From: Thermococcus sp. | Lineage (GTDB): Archaea; Methanobacteriota_B; Thermococci; Thermococcales; Thermococcaceae | Length of the DNA: 6,317 bases | Assembly: GCA_026987155.1 (NCBI GenBank) | Contig: JALSNG010000108.1 | Location: 1-6,317, forward strand | Direction of reading: 5' to 3' | Shown: one piece after another, positions 1 to 4,484 of the stretch | How positions within the stretch are numbered: position 1 is the stretch's first letter | Layout: each line of letters starts with the position of its first letter | Notes under the pieces: generated by a model | Databases searched by the model: none | Seen by the model: only the letters and a program-made list of their open reading frames with translations | What the model was told of the DNA's origin: nothing | Program-made: the position numbers and the translations under genes

Positions 1-531
1 CGACTCCGAGGTGATTATCTCAAACTCAACGTAGTGGTTAACGTCAACAACCTCCAAGCTCGGATTTATCAGGTTCTCCACGCTGTAGCGGAACCAAGTT
101 ATTCCCGTATCAACCCCCACGTCCCAGCCGTCCATCATGAGGTTCTGTATCCCTATTAGATCCTTTGCATCCACATAATCAACGTAAACGGCCGACAGAA
201 CCTTAGACAGTCTCTCCTCCATAGGGATGTCGAGGACGATCTTTTTCCCGTTCCCGTCGATCACCACATTGTTTGCGTAGATTGCAATGCATGATTGCCC
301 TGCATAGTTCCCCTCGTTGTCAAAATGAACTGGTATCAGCTGGCTGACGTCGTTCACGACTATGTCGTTTGCGAGCTTGTAGTAGCCGCTCTGGGTTATC
401 ATGGTGCACTCCGTTATGTAGCAGGGATTTTCGGGTGTGCATGGCCGTTCTTCACCCTTCACGGGGTAAAACGTCCCCATAATGCTAAATACAAGGAGCA
501 TTCCAATAATGAAAGCCCCCAGTCTTCTCAT
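1..531 (-). CDS. Secreted NosD/CASH-like parallel beta-helix protein, N-terminal part (runs off the left edge)
   Basis: An open frame of 177 codons runs from ATG at 531 to the window edge without a stop. The N-terminus is a typical signal peptide: MRR, a hydrophobic core at about residues 5-22, and probable cleavage near residues 26-28. The mature start carries three cysteines (31, 37, 42). Then come the stretches ITQSGYYKLANDIVV (45-59) and IAIYANNVVIDGNGK (82-96), which resemble the opening of right-handed beta-helix proteins of the NosD/CASH type, where the NNVVIDGNG-like strand repeats. Such proteins are exported and often bind or process polysaccharides; the substrate cannot be told here because the repeats and any catalytic part lie outside. 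The start is supported by the purine-rich GGGGGGAGGAG just before ATG and by the signal peptide beginning there. An in-frame ATG 27 codons upstream would bury the signal peptide and overlaps the end of the preceding gene. No TATA box is visible in the 49-base gap to that gene, so co-transcription is likely. Confidence 0.85.
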   Translation of the reverse strand, partial: MRRLGAFIIGMLLVFSIMGTFYPVKGEERPCTPENPCYITECTMITQSGYYKLANDIVVNDVSQLIPVHFDNEGNYAGQSCIAIYANNVVIDGNGKKIVLDIPMEERLSKVLSAVYVDYVDAKDLIGIQNLMMDGWDVGVDTGITWFRYSVENLINPSLEVVDVNHYVEFEIITSES

Positions 532-580
532 ACTCCTCCCCCCTTTAGGAGCGGAAACGGGGCAGATACCAAAGGGAACA

Positions 581-733
581 TCAGCCTTTCCCCGCATTCT
601 TTCCGAGGACCTTTTCAAGCTGAAGAACAAAGAAAGTCTCCTCCGCGCGGAGGACTCTAACTACCGTTTCCTTATCGATACCAGTGTTTCTACTTATGTA
701 CTCCACGAGCTCCTTCTTGATCTCCCCGAGCAT
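581..733 (-). CDS. Small 50-residue helical protein, function unknown
   Basis: A complete short frame of 51 codons including TGA stop. The protein starts MLGEIKKELVEYISRNTG and continues with IDKETVVRVLRAEETFFVLQ, ending in a Lys/Gly tail. It reads as two or three amphipathic helices with a turn at NTGID. The pattern (hydrophobic helix, TG-I/L-turn, KETVVRVL helix, acidic AEETFF) resembles small helix-turn-helix or helical-hairpin proteins, and loosely the N-terminal helical hairpin of HU proteins; this is resemblance only. Composition is charged and idiomatic for a Thermococcales protein, and the plus-strand reading of the same bases is not. ATG at 733 is preceded by GAGAGGGG about seven bases away. 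The frame is open for another 14 codons upstream, but with only a TTG as an alternative start. It lies 49 bases ahead of the secreted protein gene on the same strand, so the two are probably transcribed together. I do not recognise a named family. Confidence 0.68.
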   Translation of the reverse strand: MLGEIKKELVEYISRNTGIDKETVVRVLRAEETFFVLQLEKVLGKNAGKG

Positions 734-735
734 TC

Positions 736-894
736 TCAACCCCTCTCTGGAGAACTTTTGTAAAAACGAGTTGTATCAAGGTTATCCACGTGAGCTCTAT
801 GGAGATCTGTTCTGGGGTCGTCTTTGTGGCATCCCCATAGTCCTACCAACACAACCGGGAGAGATACGTCTGGAACCGTAGCCGGGACGCCCAT
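736..894 (-). CDS. Doubtful 52-residue reading frame upstream of the small protein
   Basis: An ATG at 894 opens 52 codons ending in TGA two bases before the next start at 733. In favour: a good ribosome-binding GGGTGG four bases before ATG, the tight spacing to the next gene, and a possible TATA-like stretch (TAAGTATTTCG on the minus strand, 921-931) at a suitable distance. Against: the predicted protein (MGVPATVPDV..., with LPVVLVGLWGCHKDDPRTD in the middle) has an odd composition with Trp, Cys and several His, and it lacks the Lys/Glu richness of its neighbours. It could be a decayed gene, a dispersed repeat, or simply the leader of the downstream transcript. The plus strand is also open here (684-881) but looks less protein-like still. 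No function is suggested. Confidence 0.25.
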   Translation of the reverse strand: MGVPATVPDVSLPVVLVGLWGCHKDDPRTDLHRAHVDNLDTTRFYKSSPERG

Positions 895-931
895 GGAACC
901 ACCCGTTTAAGAATAGGCCTCGAAATACTTA

Positions 932-968
932 GCCCCTGGGTTTGAGAAAAACCTTCAAACCCGGGGGC
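932..968. other. Strong hairpin / dyad directly upstream of the M20 promoter
   Basis: The arms GCCCCTGGGTTTGA (932-945) and TCAAACCCGGGGGC (955-968) are complementary over 14 pairs with a single G-T wobble at 937/963, around a nine-base A-rich loop (946-954). The right arm ends two bases before the TATA box at 971-980 and overlaps where the BRE would sit. It has no T-run on either side, so it does not look like an intrinsic terminator. It could be an operator dyad for the metallohydrolase promoter, or a structured element in a transcript crossing the region. Confidence 0.7.
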
Positions 969-1000
969 GGGTTTATAAAGGATCGGGAAAACCAATTGTT
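967..1000 (+). promoter_or_regulatory. BRE/TATA promoter of the M20 metallohydrolase gene
   Basis: The TATA box GTTTATAAAG (971-980) follows a GC-rich stretch. Transcription would begin about 25 bases downstream, near 1000, giving a leader of roughly a dozen bases that just holds the ribosome-binding GGTGA (1002-1006) ahead of ATG 1012. This is a textbook Thermococcales promoter-to-start layout. Confidence 0.82.
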
Positions 1001-1011
1001 AGGTGACCCAA

Positions 1012-2067
1012 ATGAAAACTGAAAGGGCCAAGGAGATACTCCTTCAGCTTTTGAAGATACCGTCTCCGTCTGGCCAGGAAGACAGGATAATGCTCCACAT
1101 AATGGAGTTTTTGCATAAACTCGACTACGACGTTCACATCGAGAGCGACGGCCAGATAATAGACCTGGTCGTCAACCCTGAGGCCGAGCTCTTCTACGAG
1201 GTTCACGTTGATACCATACCGATCCGCGCGGAGCCCTTCGTGAGGGGCAACATAGTCTACGGAACCGGCGCGAGTGACATAAAGGGAGGAGCCGCGGCGA
1301 TACTCCTCATGCTTGAAAACCTCCGGAGGGAGGGGAAAGACCTAAACGTTGGCATAGTCTTCGTCAGCGACGAGGAACTGGGAGGCAGGGGAAGCGCCCT
1401 CTTCATGGAGCGCTATAAACCAAAGATGGCCGTCGTTTTAGAGCCGACCGATTTGGAGGTCCACATAGCCCACGCCGGCAACATCGAAGCCTACTTCGAG
1501 GTTGACGGCAAGGAAGCTCACGGCGCCTGTCCGGAGAGCGGCCTTAATGCCATAGAGGAAACGTATAAGATGCTTGAGGAGATGAAGAAGCTTGAGCCGT
1601 TTAAGGCCAAGGGGAAATACTTCGACCCCCACATAGGGGTACAGGAACTCGTCTGCGAGAATCCCGTCTATCTAATCCCTGCCCTCTGCAAGGGCCGGCT
1701 TGAGGCGAGGCTTTTGCCGGAGCAAGAAGTCGAGGACGTACTCGATCTCCTTGACCCGATACTCGACGAGCACACACTCAAATACGAGTACACGGAGATA
1801 TGGGACGGCTACGAGCTTGAGCCGGACGAGGAGATAGTTCAGCTGGCAAAGAAGGCGATGGAAGTTACGGATATAGATGAGTTCGGTGGAATGCGTAGCT
1901 GGACCGATGCGATAAACTTCATGTACAATGGCACCAGAACCATAGTCTTCGGACCGGGCAACCTCGACATATCGCACACCAAATTTGAGCGCATCGACGT
2001 CAGGGACGTGGTCACGGCGAGCGAGTTTTTGAAGGCTCTCAACGAGATTTACGGGAAGGGCGAGTGA
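1012..2067 (+). CDS. M20-family zinc metallohydrolase (ArgE/DapE/carboxypeptidase-like)
   Basis: A complete 351-residue cytosolic enzyme. M20 hydrolases use two metal ions, usually zinc, to remove an acyl group or C-terminal residue from amino acid derivatives and small peptides. All expected metal-site and catalytic residues are visible: His65 and Asp67 in YEVHVDTIP, Asp89 in GTGASDIKGG, the catalytic pair Glu121-Glu122 in SDEELGG, Glu144 in VVLEPTD and His322 in LDISHTKFE. The lid/dimerisation domain falls at about 155-265 and includes KEAHGA (168-173), whose His170 matches the histidine that reaches the active site of the partner subunit. The length is normal for the group. ATG 1012 is chosen over an in-frame GTG at 1003 because GGTGA (1002-1006) stands five bases before it and would be consumed by the GTG start. 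The gene has its own promoter and a T-rich terminator, so it is probably a single-gene unit. The substrate is not decidable: LysK-type lysine or ornithine release, acetylornithine deacetylation and dipeptidase activity all use this fold, and no amino acid biosynthesis neighbours are present. Confidence 0.92.
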   Translation: MKTERAKEILLQLLKIPSPSGQEDRIMLHIMEFLHKLDYDVHIESDGQIIDLVVNPEAELFYEVHVDTIPIRAEPFVRGNIVYGTGASDIKGGAAAILLMLENLRREGKDLNVGIVFVSDEELGGRGSALFMERYKPKMAVVLEPTDLEVHIAHAGNIEAYFEVDGKEAHGACPESGLNAIEETYKMLEEMKKLEPFKAKGKYFDPHIGVQELVCENPVYLIPALCKGRLEARLLPEQEVEDVLDLLDPILDEHTLKYEYTEIWDGYELEPDEEIVQLAKKAMEVTDIDEFGGMRSWTDAINFMYNGTRTIVFGPGNLDISHTKFERIDVRDVVTASEFLKALNEIYGKGE

Positions 2068-2086
2068 GCTTTACTTTTTCCTTTTT
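2068..2086 (+). terminator. T-rich terminator after the M20 gene
   Basis: Right after the TGA stop come CTTTACTTTTTCCTTTTT with two runs of five T. Archaeal RNA polymerase terminates on such T-tracts without needing a hairpin. A new promoter-like region begins just after it. Confidence 0.65.
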
Positions 2087-2093
2087 GAGCCAA

Positions 2094-2110
2094 GGTCTTT
2101 AAGCAAGACC
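2094..2110 (+). promoter_or_regulatory. TATA-like box inside a 6-bp dyad, promoter of the broken ATPase gene
   Basis: GGTCTT and AAGACC (2094-2099 and 2105-2110) form a perfect inverted repeat around TAAGC, so the TATA-like CTTTAAGC (2097-2104) sits inside the dyad. Transcription would start near 2127, a few bases before the ATG at 2134 of the ATPase remnant. The box is weaker than the one at 2415-2428. Confidence 0.45.
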
Positions 2111-2113
2111 CAG

Positions 2114-2128
2114 CCAGTAACTGGTGGG
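2114..2128. repeat. 15-base direct repeat, copy 1 (contains a dyad)
   Basis: CCAGTAACTGGTGGG differs from the copy at 2386-2400 by one base. Within it CCAGT and ACTGG form an inverted repeat around a single A. It lies six bases before the ATG of the ATPase remnant, and its GGTGGG part, extended by more G, doubles as the ribosome-binding site. Confidence 0.75.
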
Positions 2129-2133
2129 GGGAC

Positions 2134-2378
2134 ATGTTGTTCAATCCCAAACCGAAAACGAGGAGAGAAGAGCTGTACGACCGCGAGGAGGAGCTTCCCC
2201 TGATTGAGAACTCAATAGAGAGGGCCTTCCACTCGTTGTACTCCTTGGAATCAGGCGTCTCGGCAAGAGCTCCATCCTAAACGTTGCACTAAACGAGCTC
2301 CCGTTCAGGAGTGTCAAGATAGATGCAAGAAAGGTCTACTCCGAGTTCGGAAGTGTTCCAAAGGAAACCCTCAGGTAA
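2134..2378 (+). pseudogene. Archaeal ATPase remnant, frameshifted and truncated
   Basis: ATG 2134 opens MLFNPKPKTRREELYDREEE, the characteristic N-terminus of one subgroup of archaeal ATPases (PF01637-type P-loop proteins), and continues to IENSIER. The frame then ends in a stop at 2278-2280. In the neighbouring frame the protein carries on as GLPLVVLLGIRRLGKSS, holding the Walker A motif GIRRLGKS, then ILNVALNELPFRSVKIDARK and GSVPKETLR, before TAA at 2376-2378. The two halves join at GAGAGGGCC: one extra G in the GGG run at 2222-2224 would restore about 80 continuous codons. The rest of the protein (Walker B, winged helix, C-terminal domain, several hundred residues) is missing, so the gene is dead as an ATPase even if the frame break is a sequencing error. 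It belongs to a different subgroup from the two intact ATPases here, whose N-termini read DRERE or NRKSE. A ribosome-binding GGTGGGGGG precedes the ATG. Confidence 0.85.
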
Positions 2379-2385
2379 AGGGTAA

Positions 2386-2400
2386 CCAGCAACTGGTGGG
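2386..2400. repeat. 15-base direct repeat, copy 2
   Basis: CCAGCAACTGGTGGG, 14 of 15 bases identical to 2114-2128 and 272 bases away. It starts eight bases after the stop of the ATPase remnant and lies about 15 bases before the promoter of the next gene, so the two copies bracket the remnant. ACCAG and CTGGT form a 5-bp inverted repeat around three bases. Confidence 0.75.
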
Positions 2401-2410
2401 ATTTAATCGA

Positions 2411-2450
2411 AACGTATTTATATATAATCTTGCTTATACTATCCTGGTGA
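2411..2450 (+). promoter_or_regulatory. Promoter and ribosome-binding site of ATPase 1
   Basis: CGAAAC (2408-2413) serves as BRE-like sequence before the strong TATA TATTTATATATAA (2415-2427). Transcription should begin around 2443-2449. GGTGA at 2446-2450 stands exactly five bases before the GTG at 2456, which fixes that codon as the start. Confidence 0.75.
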
Positions 2451-2455
2451 AAGCT

Positions 2456-3772
2456 GTGAACTTCATAGACCGCGAGAGGGAAATGGAAATTCTCTCACGT
2501 GAGTGGAGAAAGCGGCCGTCCTTTGTCGTTCTCTACGGCAGGAGAAGGGTTGGGAAGACAAGGCTCATGCGCGAGTTCTCAAAGGACAAGAGGACGTTCT
2601 TCTTCACGTTTCCCGAGGCCATCAAGGAGGTCCAGATGAGGGAGTTTAAACGCGCGGTTGCCTCGTTCCTTGGGGACGAGCTGATCCTGAAGGTTGAGAC
2701 GGATAACTGGTTTGATCTGCTAAGTTATCTCGCCGACAGAGCGGACGACTGTCTAGTAGTCCTTGACGAGTTCACCTACGCCATAAAGTCCGACCGAAAG
2801 ATTTTGAGCGACCTTCAGCGGATCTGGGACGGAACTCTGGGGGAGAAAAACGTCATGCTCGTCATCTCTGGCTCCCTGCTCGGTATGATGTGGGACGACG
2901 TCCTGAGCTATGCTTCTCCCCTCTACGGCAGGAGGACGAGGAGCATCCACCTGAGGCCACTAAACTACACCAACGCCCTGAAGTTTTTCCAGGAGAGGGA
3001 ATACGGGATAAAGGCTTACATGCTCGTTGGGGGAGTTCCGCCGTACCTGAGGCTCGCCTCTCGCTACTCCTCTGTTGAGGAATTTGTGAGGGAGGAGTTT
3101 CTGAGCGATTACGGCCTTTTCTACGACGAGCCGTACGTGATCCTCGGTGAAGAGCTGAGGGAACTGAAGACCTACTTCTCAATCCTCAGGGCGATTGCAG
3201 AGGGCAACAGGCGGCTTGAGAGGATCGCAAACTACCTTGGCCTTCCCGCGAGGAGCGTTTACCCCTACCTTGAGACCCTTATGAGGCTCGGCCTCGTTGA
3301 GAGAGAAACCCCACTCCTCGGAAGCAGAAAGGTCAGCCTGTACCGGATAAGCGACCCGGTTCTGCTGGTCTGGTTTCTCCTGACCTATCCGCAGATGGCC
3401 GACATAGCCTCCGGGACGGCCGGGCTCGATAACCTCTACAGGGTTTTTTCAGTTCGCTTCGAGGACCTGGCGAGGGAGTTCCTCATCACCAAAAGGCCGG
3501 TTGAGTTCGAAACCCTTGGCCGGTGGTGGTTTAAGGGTGAGGAGATTGACATCGTGGCCATAAACGGGAACGTCGCTAACCTGATTGAGGTTAAGTGGAG
3601 AAACCTGAGTGGGAGGGAGGCGAGAAGGGTTCTGAGGGATCTGGAAAGCAAATCAAAATTCGTGAGGTTTGAGGGGAGCTTTCGGTTCGGGGTTATCGCC
3701 AAAGAGGTAGAGGACAAGGAGGAGTTAAGTAGAGAGGGCTACCTCGTCTGGGACTTGGGGGACTTCCTTTGA
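2456..3772 (+). CDS. Archaeal ATPase with winged helix and DUF234 nuclease-like C-terminus (ATPase 1)
   Basis: A complete 438-residue cytosolic protein of the PF01637/DUF234 type common in Thermococcales. In order: NFIDRERE start motif; Walker A GRRRVGKT (28-35); Walker B LVVLDE with Asp104-Glu105; sensor-like SGS (138-140); arginine-rich YGRRT (157-161), the likely arginine finger; winged-helix segment about 240-285 with PARSVYPYLETLMRLGLVE as recognition helix and wing; and a C-terminal domain about 325-438. The latter has FE (Glu336), GEEID (Asp365) and IEVKW (Glu378, Lys380), fitting a PD-(D/E)xK nuclease-like core with all acidic residues and the lysine kept. Known family facts: the P-loop and winged-helix parts bind ATP and probably DNA; the biological role of these proteins is unsettled. 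Start GTG 2456 is chosen because GGTGA lies five bases before it. An in-frame GTG at 2396 lies upstream of the TATA box and is rejected. The gene sits between the ATPase remnant and the frame-broken MSLLPL-type gene on the same strand. Confidence 0.94.
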   Translation: MNFIDREREMEILSREWRKRPSFVVLYGRRRVGKTRLMREFSKDKRTFFFTFPEAIKEVQMREFKRAVASFLGDELILKVETDNWFDLLSYLADRADDCLVVLDEFTYAIKSDRKILSDLQRIWDGTLGEKNVMLVISGSLLGMMWDDVLSYASPLYGRRTRSIHLRPLNYTNALKFFQEREYGIKAYMLVGGVPPYLRLASRYSSVEEFVREEFLSDYGLFYDEPYVILGEELRELKTYFSILRAIAEGNRRLERIANYLGLPARSVYPYLETLMRLGLVERETPLLGSRKVSLYRISDPVLLVWFLLTYPQMADIASGTAGLDNLYRVFSVRFEDLAREFLITKRPVEFETLGRWWFKGEEIDIVAINGNVANLIEVKWRNLSGREARRVLRDLESKSKFVRFEGSFRFGVIAKEVEDKEELSREGYLVWDLGDFL

Positions 3773-3775
3773 AGG

Positions 3776-3818
3776 GCAAAGCTTTTCTTTTCTCTTTCAG
3801 TAGTTAGGTGGTGGTGTC
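3776..3818 (+). promoter_or_regulatory. T-rich end of ATPase 1 and promoter/RBS of the first MSLLPL-type gene
   Basis: The 46-base gap holds GCAAAGCTTTTCTTTTCTCTTTC (3776-3798), T-rich enough to terminate ATPase 1. It also aligns with the promoter of the second family member (AAAGGCTTATTTCTTC at 5870-5885): the T of CTT lies 36 and 38 bases before the respective start codons. AGGTGGTGGTG (3806-3816) is the ribosome-binding site before ATG 3819. Whether the TATA is strong enough for independent transcription is uncertain; read-through from ATPase 1 is possible. Confidence 0.5.
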
Positions 3819-4484
3819 ATGTCGCTTTTGCCTTTGACCGGGATGTTCATATTCAAGGGGAAGAAGGAAAAAAGAAAAGACCTACGAGGAGATTCTGAAG
3901 GAGGCGGAGGAAAAATTTGGGGTGCCTGGGGACACGGTAAAAGAACTTGCGCACATACACGTATTCAATGCGGGCCTGCAGAGGTTGGTGCGGCACGCAC
4001 ACCCGGAAAAAGATCTGGAGCACGTCATGAATATAACAGGGTCCGTAGACCTTCTCCCAGACAACAGCAAAGAGCATGCAATATTGCTCAAAGGTGCATT
4101 TAGATATCATGTGAAAGATCCTTTGGTCCTCCTCAAGCAAGCAGGCATCGACATCGAGCCAGAACTTGAAGAATTCAGACAGTTTCTGGCGGAGATCAGC
4201 GGGAAGAAGGTAGAACCGAAAAAGGGGAGACGGGCAACTGAGATTCCAAAATCTTCTGGGAACTCATGGGGGGCAAGGCTCGAAGTCCTCTCCATCCTCA
4301 ACAGCCTTGAGTTCTCTGGTTTTTCAGAGGAGACAAAGAGAAAGGCACTCGAAAAGCTCTCCTCCCGGATAGCCGAGCTCTCGAAGGAAAACCTACCGAA
4401 GGAGTTCTCCTCCAACTGGGCCCCTACACCTACGCTGTCGAGGCCATAAAGGGGAACGAGCCCGAGAGGTTGAGGGGGCTATAG
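3819..4484 (+). pseudogene. MSLLPL-type family member 1, function unknown, two frame breaks
   Basis: ATG 3819, with a strong ribosome-binding site, opens MSLLPLTGMFIFKGKKEK. The coding signal then moves to the next frame at the A-rich run 3868-3878: dropping one A gives KEKTYEEILKEAEEKFG, which aligns without gaps to the paralogue at 5914. That frame runs through about 170 plausible codons (FNAGLQRLVRHAHPEKDLEH, then a helical C-terminus ALEKLSSRIAELSKENLPKE). At about 4400-4406 it shifts back: the current frame ends in a weak tail and stops at 4449, whereas the original frame gives LLQLGPYTYAVEAIKGNE and stops with TAG at 4482-4484. Restored, the protein would have 221 residues: a short hydrophobic N-terminus, a Lys-rich stretch, then a mostly helical, charged body. 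I know no function. It may be a young pseudogene, a recoded gene, or a victim of two sequencing errors; the well-preserved body argues against long decay. An internal GTG at 3922 lacks a ribosome-binding site. It follows ATPase 1 and converges on ATPase 2. Confidence 0.82.

Noticed and set aside
295..881. Three overlapping plus-strand reading frames (295-660, 482-763, 684-881)
   Set aside because: Each lies opposite a better minus-strand gene, has no promoter or ribosome-binding site, and gives Ser/Pro/His-rich translations unlike real proteins of this organism.
1003..1011. GTG at 1003 as start of the M20 gene
   Set aside because: It overlaps the GGTGA that serves ATG 1012 at ideal spacing and would itself have no ribosome-binding site.
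2114..2400. The two 15-base repeats as target-site duplications of an insertion sequence
   Set aside because: They are longer than usual duplications and imperfect. The segment between them holds no transposase or terminal inverted repeats, only the ATPase remnant.
2396..2455. GTG at 2396 as start of ATPase 1
   Set aside because: It lies upstream of the TATA box and inside the direct repeat. The added 20 residues do not fit the family N-terminus, while GTG 2456 has GGTGA five bases before it.
3868..3874. AAAAAAG read as a classic minus-one slippery heptamer
   Set aside because: The zero frame divides it as GAA AAA AGA, not A AAA AAG, and the needed shift is plus one, so ordinary minus-one ribosomal frameshifting does not fit. 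Transcript slippage or mutation remains possible.
3922..4449. A free-standing 175-residue gene starting at GTG 3922
   Set aside because: No ribosome-binding site precedes it, and alignment with the paralogue places the true start at 3819 with a frame break between.
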